From contig JADGRL010000019.1 in the NCBI GenBank assembly GCA_017880865.1, positions 1-49,145 of the forward strand: a stretch of 49,145 nucleotides of DNA. The letters run 5' to 3'. Position numbers and translations under genes: made by a program. A model generated the notes under the pieces. It saw only the letters and a program-made list of their open reading frames with translations. It searched no databases and was not told the DNA's origin. Shown piece by piece: positions 1 through 9,193 of this stretch; position 1 is the stretch's first letter; each line of letters begins with the position of its first letter. This DNA comes from Gallionella sp. (GTDB lineage: Bacteria > Pseudomonadota > Gammaproteobacteria > Burkholderiales > Gallionellaceae).

Positions 1-98
1 GTCACAGTGCCATCATAGATGTAACTGTATGTCCCTTTGTAACAATCTCTGAATTTGATGGACGAGCAGGTTATTTCTTATCCATCTGGTCTGATGGT

Positions 99-1646
99 TT
101 AGGCCAATTTACGACTTGCAACATCAAGGTTGCTATTTGCAGGCCCGCTTATTACTCGCCCATATCGGTCGAAGCTCGAACCGTGACAAGGACAATTCCA
201 GGTCTTTTCCAAAGTATTCCAACCTACGATGCAGCCAAGGTGTGGACATGCGGCTGAGCGTTGATGCAGGGCTCCTTGTTCATCGCGGTAAACAGCGAGC
301 TTCGACATTCCGCGTCTGATGATTGCGCCTTCGCCTTGTGCAATTTCTTCGGTAGAGGCTACGTCACCGCCAGTCAAATAGTCCTCATATTGTGCGGCAA
401 CATTAATATTCTCGCTGGCATACTCAAGAGCGGCACGGAGAGTTATGCGCGAAGGATCGTAGAGCGTCGCCCACGCGCATTCGCGCTTCATAATCAAGTC
501 CGTGATTAGAATTCCGGCAATGGTGCCGTGCGTCATCCCCATTCCCGAATCACCCGTTGCGATATAGACGTTTTGCGGATCGCCGGGATTGCGACCGATG
601 AAGGCGATGCCATCCACAGGCTCCATAACCTGACCTGACCAGCGCAGCTCTATGCTCTCAATCATCGGGAATCGTTCGCGTGCCCACGCTTCTAGATTTG
701 CGTGTCGCTGATCGCCGTCGTCAGCCTGTCCTGATTTATGATCTTCGCCGCCGACTAGCAGCAAGTCGTAATGATCGCCAGCTTGAACCCGAACGTAGTG
801 GTAGAAATCCAGCGTATCCCAGTAAAGCGCTTTGGTCACCGAGTCGTGTGGAATACGTGCGCCAATTACATAGGTCGTATACGGAGCCTGCTTTGTATGT
901 ATGGTGACGAGGTTATTGATGGGCGTGTTGGTGGCAATCACTATTGCATCAGCGGTCACAATGTAGCCATTGCTGGTTTCGACACGCGCATTTGCGCCGC
1001 CTTCCATTTTGTTTGCGTGTGTACCGGTGTAGATGCGCCCACCTTGTCGTTCAATAGCGCGGCTGAGTCCATTTAGATATTTCAAGGGATGGAATTGCGC
1101 TTGCCGTGGAAAGCGCAAACACATACCGGTATCGAACGAATCAATAGGCGCACGCTTGACTTGCTCAACATCCGTGAGTCCAGCACGATGTGCTGCTTTC
1201 AATTCGCGTTCAAGTACCTCTTTGGAGTCCCCATTTGATTCTTGGCGAGGAGGAACAAAGAGGTAGCCATCAAGACGTTCGAAGTCACAGTCAATTTTTT
1301 CTTCAGCAATGATGGATTCAATACGGTCTATCGCCGCCGTGTGACTTTGAGCAGTGAGCCTCGCTCCCTGTTCGCCGTGCATACGCTCAATCTCAAAATA
1401 ACGGTCGTCAATCGCATTAAAAATATGCGCCGTTGTACGCTCCGTCATCCCGCCGCCAATACGCCCATCATCCAGCACAATCACCGACTTGCCCTCGCGC
1501 GCGAGGAGATAAGCGGTTGTCATGCCAGCTATCCCTGCGCCGACAATACACACATCAGCATGCGTATTCGCAGCGAGTGGGGATTGTTCAGGCACTTTTG
1601 TCGTCGCCATCCAGATTGATATGGTTTGTCCAGAATTGTTATCCAT
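99..1646 (-). CDS. FAD-dependent oxidoreductase with C-terminal Rieske [2Fe-2S] domain
   Basis: A 515-residue two-domain redox protein. The N-terminal two thirds is a DAO/DadA-type FAD oxidoreductase with a dinucleotide-binding motif GAGIAGM near residue 36. The last ~90 residues are a Rieske domain with CPHLGC and, after a normal spacer, CPCHGSSFD, so both Cys and both His ligands are present. The family is known to oxidise amines or similar substrates and pass electrons through the cluster; the substrate here cannot be read. An upstream ATG at 1661 is in frame, but its first codons contain AAGGAG, which lies six bases before the ATG at 1646, so I start at 1646. No signal peptide is seen, so it is probably cytoplasmic. 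It sits upstream of other redox and stress genes on the same strand. Confidence 0.85.
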   Translation of the reverse strand: MDNNSGQTISIWMATTKVPEQSPLAANTHADVCIVGAGIAGMTTAYLLAREGKSVIVLDDGRIGGGMTERTTAHIFNAIDDRYFEIERMHGEQGARLTAQSHTAAIDRIESIIAEEKIDCDFERLDGYLFVPPRQESNGDSKEVLERELKAAHRAGLTDVEQVKRAPIDSFDTGMCLRFPRQAQFHPLKYLNGLSRAIERQGGRIYTGTHANKMEGGANARVETSNGYIVTADAIVIATNTPINNLVTIHTKQAPYTTYVIGARIPHDSVTKALYWDTLDFYHYVRVQAGDHYDLLLVGGEDHKSGQADDGDQRHANLEAWARERFPMIESIELRWSGQVMEPVDGIAFIGRNPGDPQNVYIATGDSGMGMTHGTIAGILITDLIMKRECAWATLYDPSRITLRAALEYASENINVAAQYEDYLTGGDVASTEEIAQGEGAIIRRGMSKLAVYRDEQGALHQRSAACPHLGCIVGWNTLEKTWNCPCHGSSFDRYGRVISGPANSNLDVASRKLA

Positions 1647-1702
1647 GTTTTTCTCCTTCATATTTTAAATGTCACTAGCAAGGCAGTGTCGAAAATGCGG
1701 TC

Positions 1703-2527
1703 TCATATCTTGAGGAATGCCAGCAGGTCTGCATTGAGTTGGTCTTTGTGCGTGTCCACGAGGCCGTGGGGTGCGCCCGCGTAAATCTTCAGGGTCGCGT
1801 TCTTGACCAGCTTGGCCGAGCGGAGAGCAGCGGCGCCTATCGGCACGATCTGATCGTCATCGCCATGAACGATCAGCGTCGGCACATCGAACTTTTTGAG
1901 GTCTTCTGTAAAATTCGTCTCTGAAAACGCCTTGATGCAGTCGAAGGTGTTCTTGTGACCGGCCTGCATTCCCTGCAACCAGAACGAGTCCATCATGCCT
2001 TGCGAAACTTTGGTACCGGATCTATTGGCTCCGAAGAACGGGCCGCTGGAGATATCCTTGTATAACTGCGAGCGGTCGGCGAGGGAGCCTTTGCGTATCT
2101 CGTCGAACTTCTCAATCGGCAAGCCTCCTGGATTTGCCGCCGTTTTCAACATCAGCGGCGGAACGGCGGCGATCAGCGCGACCTTGGATAATTGCTTCGT
2201 CCCGTGACGGCCAATGTAGCGGGCAACTTCGCCGCCTCCTGCGGAGAAGCCGATCAGCACGATATTCTTCAGATCCAGCGTTTCGATAAGTTCTGAGAGA
2301 TCATCGGCATAAGTGTCCATGTCGTTACCACTCCAAGGCTGGCTTGATCGGCCATGACCGCGACGATCATGGGCAATGCAACGATAGCCGTGGTCAGCCA
2401 AGAACAACATCTGCGCCTCCCAACTATCTGAGTTGAGAGGCCAACCGTGACTGAACACCACGGGCTGCCCTGCGCCCCAGTCTTTGTAGTAAATCTGCGT
2501 GCCGTCTTTTGTAGTAATCGTGCTCAT
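1703..2527 (-). CDS. alpha/beta hydrolase, non-heme chloroperoxidase/arylesterase type
   Basis: A 274-residue single-domain alpha/beta hydrolase. It shows the oxyanion region HGWPL (~28), the nucleophile elbow GFSAGG (Ser near 96), an acid in HGDDD (~222) and the catalytic His in PHG (~252). Length and motifs match the cofactor-free haloperoxidase/arylesterase group. These are usually esterases in vivo, and some members make peracids; the physiological substrate is unknown. A GGAGG ribosome site lies six bases before the ATG. There is no signal peptide. It lies between two redox genes on the same strand. Confidence 0.88.
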   Translation of the reverse strand: MSTITTKDGTQIYYKDWGAGQPVVFSHGWPLNSDSWEAQMLFLADHGYRCIAHDRRGHGRSSQPWSGNDMDTYADDLSELIETLDLKNIVLIGFSAGGGEVARYIGRHGTKQLSKVALIAAVPPLMLKTAANPGGLPIEKFDEIRKGSLADRSQLYKDISSGPFFGANRSGTKVSQGMMDSFWLQGMQAGHKNTFDCIKAFSETNFTEDLKKFDVPTLIVHGDDDQIVPIGAAALRSAKLVKNATLKIYAGAPHGLVDTHKDQLNADLLAFLKI

Positions 2528-2609
2528 GGTGTGCCTCCGTTTTTATCACCGATGTTTGCCAATATCATGCTCAGCTGTCCATCCGATATAAAAGTAAATG
2601 ACGCAATCT

Positions 2610-3128
2610 CTATTTCGGGATTTCTAGCTTCGCTACACTCTTGTGGCTGAGGGCCGTCGGAAACGTAACATCACCATTGGGTACTTTGGCTCCCATCGGC
2701 CACAGATGGAAAATGATCCCGTCAGTTTTGGACGCAGCCTCGGCAATCTCTTTCGCCTTCGCAGGAGTGACATCAAGAACTTGCACGCGACCGGATGCGA
2801 TTTCTTCGGTGTGGTCGTGAAAGTGCTTATTCCATTGCTCCAGCGTCACGTTCGAGCGCGCGAGCTTCTTGTCGATGAAGTATTCGATCTCGACAAGCTC
2901 GGCATTCGGATCGTCGGTCAGAAAAATCATGCATTGCATGATCTCAGGTTTGATCTCCTTGCAATAATGGTGATACGGACCGTGTACCGTGCCGTCTTCG
3001 TGACGATGGGGCGCGATGAGATGGATGTTGTAGCCATCAGCCGGACTTCTTACCTTCTCATCGGCGAACAGAGGGCTGGACGCAACAATAGCCGCACCAA
3101 ACAATATTATTTTATAAAGTTTTTTCAT
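2610..3128 (-). CDS. exported DUF1264 (oil-body-associated-protein-like) protein
   Basis: A 172-residue protein with a cleavable signal peptide (KKLYKII then a hydrophobic stretch ending SSPLFA). The mature part matches what I recall of DUF1264: HHYCKEI..IMQCMIF near residues 52-69, an EIEYFI element and a WNKHFHDH element near 120. His and Cys are abundant, which could bind metal, but no function is established for the bacterial members. An AAAGG ribosome site precedes the ATG. It is probably periplasmic and is flanked by redox-stress genes on the same strand. Confidence 0.72.
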   Translation of the reverse strand: MKKLYKIILFGAAIVASSPLFADEKVRSPADGYNIHLIAPHRHEDGTVHGPYHHYCKEIKPEIMQCMIFLTDDPNAELVEIEYFIDKKLARSNVTLEQWNKHFHDHTEEIASGRVQVLDVTPAKAKEIAEAASKTDGIIFHLWPMGAKVPNGDVTFPTALSHKSVAKLEIPK

Positions 3129-3151
3129 GACTCTAACCTTTCTTTACAGTA

Positions 3152-3703
3152 TCAAGCTGCGTGTTTTTTTACCCATGCGACATACTGATCCATCCAGTTT
3201 TGCAAGAATTGCTTACTGCTTGAACCGATATTGCCATGCTCATCAAACAACCCATCCTTTGCCTGGATGAATGCTTCTGGTTGTCCCAGCGTCGGCATGT
3301 CCAGCGTTGCTAGAATATTGCGTAAATGCTGTTGCGCCATGGCCGTGCCGGTGGCGCCGGGCGAAGCGCCCAACACACCGGCGGGCTTGCCCGCCCAAGC
3401 ACTCTGACCGTAGGGACGCGAGGCGTGGTCAATTGCGTTCTTGAGCACGCCGGGAATCGAACGGTTGTATTCGGGTGTGACGAACAAAATGCCTTGGGCG
3501 CTCTTGATTTCGTTCTTCAGTCGTTTGACAGACTCTGCCTGGTGCGCGTCGTCGTCCTGGTTGTAGAGCGGCAAGTCACCGATTTGCACTTGCTTGAACG
3601 AGAACTCAGAGGGTGCCAGCTTCACAACGGCACTTGCCAACTTGCGGTTGAATGAATCGTGGCGCAGGCTTCCGACGATAACGGCGATTTGGTATTTGTT
3701 CAT
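3152..3703 (-). CDS. NADPH-dependent FMN reductase family flavoprotein
   Basis: A 183-residue flavodoxin-fold protein of the FMN_red/ChrR/azoreductase family. The flavin phosphate loop GSLRHDSFN (residues 12-20) and the motif TPEYNRSIPGVLKNAIDH (~76-93) are diagnostic. Such enzymes are cytoplasmic and reduce quinones, chromate or azo compounds with NAD(P)H, protecting against redox cycling. GGAG lies six bases before the ATG. It is the first of a same-strand run of stress genes, separated from the DUF1264 gene by 23 bases. Confidence 0.9.
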   Translation of the reverse strand: MNKYQIAVIVGSLRHDSFNRKLASAVVKLAPSEFSFKQVQIGDLPLYNQDDDAHQAESVKRLKNEIKSAQGILFVTPEYNRSIPGVLKNAIDHASRPYGQSAWAGKPAGVLGASPGATGTAMAQQHLRNILATLDMPTLGQPEAFIQAKDGLFDEHGNIGSSSKQFLQNWMDQYVAWVKKHAA

Positions 3704-3830
3704 GACGATCTCCTATAAAGGCTATAGATGTGAGATGCTTTCTTGGATTCCGCTCTACTTCAGACCGGCTACCAGTTTGGCTCGGGCTTGGACGGAGGAA
3801 CACATGGCGCACCATGTGTTCCTCTTGTAA

Positions 3831-3920
3831 TCAATGCCCGGCGAAAAAAACAAAACTCAGTCCTCCGATAAACAGAATCATCGCGATGAAAAGCAGAATG
3901 CTACGCCAGATGCTACTCAT
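3831..3920 (-). CDS. 29-residue single-span membrane peptide
   Basis: A very short open frame with a strong ribosome site (AAGGAG six bases before ATG). The product starts MSSIWRS and is then almost entirely hydrophobic (ILLFIAMILFIGG ... FVFFAGH), forming one transmembrane helix. I do not recognise a named family. The good ribosome site and clean membrane-peptide composition argue that it is real. It precedes the FMN reductase gene on the same strand, and a second peptide of this kind lies at 6111-6209. Confidence 0.55.
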   Translation of the reverse strand: MSSIWRSILLFIAMILFIGGLSFVFFAGH

Positions 3921-4093
3921 GATTTTCTCCTTACAGTCCCTCCCTCAAGACAATATTGCATCGAGTTTAAGAGGGTATTTTCACATGCAGCGAAACGGTG
4001 CTGCCCCGTCTAAATTTGTTCACAATCCTTGCTTCGCCTCTGCTCGCTGTTCTAATCGAGCATCAACGCGGCTTTTTTATTAAGATCGGCGGC

Positions 4094-5458
4094 CTACAGC
4101 ACCCGCATGAAAGCGACCAAATCCTTCTTCTCCTGTTCATTCAGCTTCAATTCCAGCACGAGGTTGAAGAACTCCACCGTGTCTTCGAGCGTCAACAAAC
4201 GGCCATCGTGCAGATAGGGCGGAGAATCTTTAATGCCGCGCAGCGGAAAGGTTTTGATCGGGCCGTCGGCCGATGCGGTGCGACCGTTGATGGTGACCTC
4301 CTTGAAGAATCGCTCTACCTTCAAGTTATGCATCAGGTTGTCTGTGTAATACGGTGGGGTGTGGCAAGCCGCACATTGTCCCTTGCCAAAGAATATTTCC
4401 TGTCCGCGCAGCTCGATCGCACTGGCTTTGGCGGAATCGAGCTTGCCGAACAAGTTTAGCTTGGGTGCGGGCGGAAAATCGAGTAGCGCTTGAAACTCCG
4501 CCATGAACTGCACCTGACTGCCGCGTTCGAGGACGTTGGTTCCTTTGCGCGCCGCGTCAGCCGGGATGCCGTCGAAGTAAGCGCCACGCTGCTCGAACTC
4601 GGTGAAGTCCTCCACTGTTTTCAAGGCACGCTGGGAACCGAATAAGCGCTGAACATTCACTCCGCGCAGCGATGGCGTATCAATGCGATGTCGATGCTCA
4701 TTGGGGCGAATGTCGCCGACCGTGTGAGTGGATGCGGTCGTATGGCCGTTGGCGTGACAGTCGAAGCAAGACACGCCTTGAGATGCCTTCAGGCTGCGGC
4801 GGTCATCGGTGGCGTTGAACTGCTGCTGGGGAAACGGCGTGAGCAGCAAGCGCAACCCTTCAAGCTGTTTTGGATTGAGGATGTCTTTGAACAACTCGTT
4901 GAAGTTGCTGAGCGTCACCAGTTTTCCTTGCGACACATCACCCAGATCCATCCGCGTTGTCAGGTAAATTGGTGCAGGAAATTCCGGCAAAAAATGATCC
5001 GGCAAATCGAAGTCGAGATCGAAGCGAGTCAGATCCCGATCAGTCTGCTTCTTTGTTTCATCGATCAGAAATTTTGGAAAGACCATACCACCCATTTCGT
5101 GGTGAGGATGTGGCAACGGCAAAAATCCTGCTGGCCAAAGCTGCTTTTCCTTGACCTCATCCGGCGATAAGGCGGCAAGTTTTTCCCAGCTCATGCCCGC
5201 AGGCAACTTGACGCGCACGCCGTCTTGCACAGGTTTGCCGCGCGACATGGTGGTGAATTTGGATGGCCGATCGGCAAGGTCGTAGCGCTCCACAAGCAAG
5301 GCCTGTTGGCGCTGCGCAAACTTCGGCTTCTCAGCCTGAAGACGTTTTGTCAATGATGAGAAATCCTCATCGGCGGCAGAAGCTGTCAGTGCGAAGCAGG
5401 CAACCACCGTGGTGGGCAATGCGGATATGAGCCAGCGGATTCGAGAGTAAACTGACAT
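4094..5458 (-). CDS. di-heme cytochrome c, cytochrome c peroxidase/MauG-like
   Basis: A 454-residue exported protein with a signal peptide (RIRWLISAL ... ALTASAA). Two CXXCH heme sites are visible: CFDCH near residue 232 and CAACH near 366. The C-terminal domain ends in the LHDGRLLTLEDTVEFFN pattern of the di-heme peroxidase family. It is likely periplasmic, either reducing peroxide with electrons from a c-type cytochrome or oxidising a substrate as MauG does. An in-frame start 46 codons upstream exists, but AAGGAG sits directly before the ATG at 5458, followed by a proper signal peptide, so I use 5458. The next gene upstream (5476) ends 17 bases before it, suggesting cotranscription. Confidence 0.88.
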   Translation of the reverse strand: MSVYSRIRWLISALPTTVVACFALTASAADEDFSSLTKRLQAEKPKFAQRQQALLVERYDLADRPSKFTTMSRGKPVQDGVRVKLPAGMSWEKLAALSPDEVKEKQLWPAGFLPLPHPHHEMGGMVFPKFLIDETKKQTDRDLTRFDLDFDLPDHFLPEFPAPIYLTTRMDLGDVSQGKLVTLSNFNELFKDILNPKQLEGLRLLLTPFPQQQFNATDDRRSLKASQGVSCFDCHANGHTTASTHTVGDIRPNEHRHRIDTPSLRGVNVQRLFGSQRALKTVEDFTEFEQRGAYFDGIPADAARKGTNVLERGSQVQFMAEFQALLDFPPAPKLNLFGKLDSAKASAIELRGQEIFFGKGQCAACHTPPYYTDNLMHNLKVERFFKEVTINGRTASADGPIKTFPLRGIKDSPPYLHDGRLLTLEDTVEFFNLVLELKLNEQEKKDLVAFMRVL

Positions 5459-5475
5459 GGCGAACTCCTTCTGAA

Positions 5476-5976
5476 TTAGTTGTTCCCTGGTTCTCGTGGC
5501 ATTTTGGAACTCAGCCATCGATAAACCGAAATAGCGGTCAACCCGAATACCCCATGGACAATCAGCGTGATCCAACCACGCGTTTGCGCGAACCAAGGGA
5601 AGATCACCGTGAAACCATATAGGTTAACCGCATAAAGCGCGACACCGAAGCCGACACCCGCCAGAAGCGCGGGAGTAGTCTTGAAACGCGCAACTGACAT
5701 CGCCAGTAATGCGGCGCAAGTGATGGAAATTGCGAAGTGAATGAGCGTGGCCGTCAGCATGACACCGACATCGAATGTCGCTGGAGGCGGCAACACCGAG
5801 CGTCCCAGCACCATTGCCGCCGTCAGCCGGGCATCGCGATACAGGATGGCAGGTAAATCATCGGTAAAGATCAGCCAGAGCAGTATCTGGATTAGTGTGG
5901 ATACGATGCCCGCCATTACCCCGGCCCAGATAATGGCATACCAGCCTGACTGATAATTTATGCGGCACTCTATCAT
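5476..5976 (-). CDS. four-helix integral membrane protein of unknown function
   Basis: A 166-residue membrane protein with four hydrophobic segments (about residues 12-38, 70-93, 100-124 and 132-152). The second segment is preceded by a conserved-looking ...LPPPATFDVGV motif. I have seen similar short proteins in other beta- and gammaproteobacteria, carrying an unreliable symporter label; no transport residues are visible. The gene ends 17 bases before the di-heme cytochrome, so it may help that protein or share its promoter. The ribosome site is weak. Confidence 0.7.
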   Translation of the reverse strand: MIECRINYQSGWYAIIWAGVMAGIVSTLIQILLWLIFTDDLPAILYRDARLTAAMVLGRSVLPPPATFDVGVMLTATLIHFAISITCAALLAMSVARFKTTPALLAGVGFGVALYAVNLYGFTVIFPWFAQTRGWITLIVHGVFGLTAISVYRWLSSKMPREPGNN

Positions 5977-6110
5977 TTCAATTCCATTTCACAGCAAAAA
6001 CAGAAACAACCTGATTACAACGATCACCCGCGCAACATGACAGTGCCATTGCGCGGATCAATATTGCCGTCTTTGCTTGGTTTGTTTAAATAACAGAACT
6101 GTATTCAACC

Positions 6111-6209
6111 TTATTTCTTAGGTTTTTTTCTGTCCCATTGTGCGTCATCCAAAACTACAACGATTGCTGTACCAACAAGCGTTGCGATAATAAATATCAA
6201 GTTGATCAT
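6111..6209 (-). CDS. 32-residue membrane peptide with charged tail
   Basis: A short frame with AGGAG eight bases before the ATG. The product is a single hydrophobic helix (INLIFIIATLVGTAIVVVL) followed by a charged tail DDAQWDRKKPKK, so probably inserted with the tail in the cytoplasm. The frame stays open upstream to 6308, but those codons look random and the ribosome site decides for 6209. No family recognised. It resembles the peptide at 3831-3920 in size and style but not in sequence. Confidence 0.55.
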   Translation of the reverse strand: MINLIFIIATLVGTAIVVVLDDAQWDRKKPKK

Positions 6210-6567
6210 TTTAATTCTCCTCGATGGTAGTGATCGGGAATACGCCGATCGCGCAAGAACATTCACGGCGTAACAAGAAATTAAATTTTGTCCGCCATGA
6301 GCTTCCACAATATGTCTGGAACAGTAGCGCTTCTGTGCGGTAACACACGCAGAAAAATTAGTTGCTCGGGAATCACATGATACGGATCGCCAAGTATGGG
6401 TATCTGTGTTCTATCGCTATGTGCGCTGGCGAGCAGATAATTTCACAAAGACCGGAAACAATAGCTCCGAAAATGAAGCCGCTTTAGTGAAACTCAAAGA
6501 AGAATCTAAAAAGATACGTTGATTGTGTGTATGACTTGCAATAACAAAATAAAGAAGTGATGAATAC
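6210..6567. other. intergenic region between divergent genes
   Basis: About 360 bases between a minus-strand peptide gene and a plus-strand aldehyde dehydrogenase. It must hold both promoters. An open plus frame from 6328 to 6522 reads like protein (charged C-terminal half) but has no ATG and no ribosome site, so I do not call it. No clear repeat or terminator was seen. Confidence 0.4.
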
Positions 6568-7983
6568 ATGACTTACCAAAGCATTAACCCCTATGACGGC
6601 AAAATTCTGAAGACCTTCGAGGGGCTCACCGACCAGCAGCTTGAGACGGCGCTTGAAACTGCCTCGACTTGCTTTGAAAGTTGGCGGCACACGACGTTCT
6701 TCGAACGCGCAATCGTAGTCACAAAAGCTGCCGCCATCATGCGCGCGCGCATTGACGAGTTCGCTCACCCCGCAACGCTGGAGATGGGTAAGATCATCGG
6801 CGAATCTCGCGATGAAGTAACACTCAGCGCGGATATACTCGACTACTACGCCAGAAACGCCAAAGAATTTCTTGCACCACAACACCTCAAGCCGAGTTCG
6901 GGCGAAGCAATGGTCGAAAGCAGCCCGTTCGGTGTGATTTTCGGCATTCAGCCCTGGAATTTTCCCTATTATCAACTCGCGCGCTTTGCCGCACCCAACA
7001 TAATGGCGGGCAATGTCGTGATGGTGAAACACGCCGGATGTGTTCCTCAATGCGCCATCGCTTTTGAAAAGCTGTGGCTGGAGGCAGGCGCGCCTGTGGG
7101 CGCGTACACGAATCTGCGCATTTCGCATGAGCAAGTTAACTTTGTGATTGACGATCCCCGGATTAAGGGCGTGGCGTTTACCGGAAGCGTGGATGCCGGA
7201 AAAATGGTTGCCGCGAGGGCTGGTCTCAACCTCAAGAAAACGACAATGGAATTGGGCGGCAACGATGCCTTCATCGTGCTCGAAAATGCTGACCTAGATA
7301 TTACCGTCAAGTGGGCGGTCTGGGGCAAGATGAACAACATGGGGCAGTGCTGCGATGCGCCGAAGCGATTCATCGTCGTCGAAGAATTGGCCGACCGTTT
7401 TCTCGACAAATTCCAGACAGCGCTGGCGGCACTTATGCCAGGAGACCCAATGGACAAGACCACGACGCTTGCCCCCCTATCCACGGAAGCAGCCCTGTTG
7501 AAACTGCTGGACCAAGTCAAACGAGCCATCGACTATGGTGCTACTCTGGTAATGGGCGGCAATCGGATAGCGCGACCGGGCGCGTTCATGCAGCCGACAA
7601 TCCTGACGAATATTCAGCCCGATAATCCCGCCTTCAAGGAGGAATTCTTCGGGCCGGTCGCGCTGTTCTTCCGGGTCAAAAATGAGGATGAGGCAATTGC
7701 TCTGGCCAACAATTCTGAATTCGGTTTGGGCGGTGCGGTCTTCACACAAGATGTTGCACGTGGCAAACGTGTGGCGAGCCGTATCGACACCGGCATGGTG
7801 TTCATCAATCACCCGACCGACTCGACACCCGACTTGCCATTCGGCGGCATCAAGAATTCCGGCTATGGGCGCGAACTATCCAGCATGGGCATTCAGGAAT
7901 TCGTGAATAAAAAACTGGTTCGTGTTGCTTCGATCAACGCTAACGGTACAAATGTTCCTGACACGGACTTCGCCACACCTTAG
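6568..7983 (+). CDS. NAD(P)-dependent aldehyde dehydrogenase, succinate-semialdehyde type
   Basis: A 471-residue cytosolic aldehyde dehydrogenase. It has the cofactor/substrate motif PWNFPYY (~129), the general-base Glu in MELGGND (~228) and the catalytic Cys as the second Cys of MGQCCDA (~262). A C-terminal PFGGIKNSGYGRE motif completes the family signature. The best match by memory is the shorter succinate-semialdehyde dehydrogenase group, which oxidises the semialdehyde to succinate, but substrate cannot be fixed from sequence. It is the first gene of the plus-strand group; the next gene starts 76 bases later. Confidence 0.88.
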   Translation: MTYQSINPYDGKILKTFEGLTDQQLETALETASTCFESWRHTTFFERAIVVTKAAAIMRARIDEFAHPATLEMGKIIGESRDEVTLSADILDYYARNAKEFLAPQHLKPSSGEAMVESSPFGVIFGIQPWNFPYYQLARFAAPNIMAGNVVMVKHAGCVPQCAIAFEKLWLEAGAPVGAYTNLRISHEQVNFVIDDPRIKGVAFTGSVDAGKMVAARAGLNLKKTTMELGGNDAFIVLENADLDITVKWAVWGKMNNMGQCCDAPKRFIVVEELADRFLDKFQTALAALMPGDPMDKTTTLAPLSTEAALLKLLDQVKRAIDYGATLVMGGNRIARPGAFMQPTILTNIQPDNPAFKEEFFGPVALFFRVKNEDEAIALANNSEFGLGGAVFTQDVARGKRVASRIDTGMVFINHPTDSTPDLPFGGIKNSGYGRELSSMGIQEFVNKKLVRVASINANGTNVPDTDFATP

Positions 7984-8059
7984 CATTTCTGGTAAGGTAA
8001 AAAGGTGCAGTATCGGTGGATAGCTAAAAATTCACATCTTAATCAACGGGTGTCTGACC

Positions 8060-8482
8060 ATGAAAAATTTCGCGATATTTATTCTGTGCTGCCTTGGGAT
8101 TGCCGGATATGCTTCGTGTCGAGCCGATACGCCCCCATCCGACGAAATAATTTATCAGGCAACCATCGCCGCCGATGGTGTGCAACACGTCCGGATTGAG
8201 GGCGGTAGTGATTTCTATAAGCCCAACCATGTGATCGTCAAGGTGAATGTGCCAGTTGAGTTTACGGTCAGTGTAGAACGGGGTATTGCTCCCCACACGC
8301 TGGTTATTAAATCGCCCGAAGCGGGCATGTCGGTGGATGAAAAGTTATCGATCGATGCTAAAAATATCCGCTTCACGCCCACCGCCATCGGCAAGTATCC
8401 TTTTTATTGCAAGAACAAATTGCTGTTTTTTAAAAGCCACCGCGAGAAGGGCATGAGGGGCGTGCTCGAAGTGGTGCAATAA
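8060..8482 (+). CDS. exported cupredoxin-like protein
   Basis: A 140-residue protein with a signal peptide ending near CRA (~22). The mature domain is cupredoxin-like: PHTLVIKSPEAGM in the middle, then YPFYCKN ... SHREKGMRG at the C-terminus. One His, the Cys, a second His and a Met fall in the order H...C...H...M of type 1 copper sites, though the Cys-to-His gap is longer than in plastocyanin. It may be a periplasmic copper electron carrier or copper chaperone. It is followed after 14 bases by the DUF1571-like gene, suggesting an operon of three. Confidence 0.72.
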   Translation: MKNFAIFILCCLGIAGYASCRADTPPSDEIIYQATIAADGVQHVRIEGGSDFYKPNHVIVKVNVPVEFTVSVERGIAPHTLVIKSPEAGMSVDEKLSIDAKNIRFTPTAIGKYPFYCKNKLLFFKSHREKGMRGVLEVVQ

Positions 8483-8496
8483 ATGGTGTTTCAACC

Positions 8497-9183
8497 ATGA
8501 TAATTGCCGCCGCGCTCACTGGCACTCCGCCCGCCAGTACATCCCCCGACCCGCTGACTATAACCAGCGACTTGGTTGGCGTTTTTTGCCAGCCTAATCG
8601 AATGGCTAGTAGTTTGATCAGCGCCATCGAGCATTACCGCACCATCGATTCCTACCGTGTCACCATCCGCTCCATCCATGACGGTGAAGAGCAGCACATT
8701 CGCTATTCCTACAAGAAACCCGGTTTTGTGCGCATGGAATTCATTCGCCCGCATGACGGCGCACTGTTGATTTACAATCCTGAAACCCAACATGTGCGCG
8801 TATGGCCGTTTGGCGCAGGACATTTCCCGGATGTTAGCTTGAGTCCCACCAACCCGCTGATCCAGAGTTTGAGCGGCATACGCGTGGATCAATCGGATGT
8901 CGGTGTGTTGTTCGAAAATCTCCGCATCCTGCGGGAAGGCGGCAACACCGAGGTGTTGGGCGAACAGAATATGGATGGTCGCACGGTTCTGCATCTGGTC
9001 GTGACCGGAGCGGAGGGTATCGCGGTTGCCCGTGTCCACCGTAGCGAATTGTGGTTGGATACGACGAGCCAGTTTCCGGTCAAAATAATTAGCCGCGATC
9101 TGCGAGATGCTGTCATCGAATCTGTCAAGATGGAAGAATTGGAAATCAACATCACACTGCCAGAGACGCAATTCAACCCGTAA
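8497..9183 (+). CDS. DUF1571 / LolA-like exported protein
   Basis: A 228-residue protein whose core (ALISAIEHYRTIDSYRVTIRS ... GFVRMEF ... LIYNPETQHVRVWPF) resembles the DUF1571 and outer-membrane lipoprotein-sorting fold: a curved antiparallel sheet binding acyl chains. The N-terminus is poorly hydrophobic for a signal peptide and the ribosome site is weak, so the start could be wrong. It sits between the cupredoxin and SRPBCC genes with gaps of 14 and 10 bases. A role in handling a lipid or hydrophobic ligand at the envelope is inference. Confidence 0.65.
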   Translation: MIIAAALTGTPPASTSPDPLTITSDLVGVFCQPNRMASSLISAIEHYRTIDSYRVTIRSIHDGEEQHIRYSYKKPGFVRMEFIRPHDGALLIYNPETQHVRVWPFGAGHFPDVSLSPTNPLIQSLSGIRVDQSDVGVLFENLRILREGGNTEVLGEQNMDGRTVLHLVVTGAEGIAVARVHRSELWLDTTSQFPVKIISRDLRDAVIESVKMEELEINITLPETQFNP

Positions 9184-9193
9184 AAATAGGAAT

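Noticed and set aside
6328-6522. Plus-strand open frame that reads like the C-terminal part of a protein
   Set aside because: No ATG, no ribosome site and no recognised family; could be a remnant but cannot be supported.
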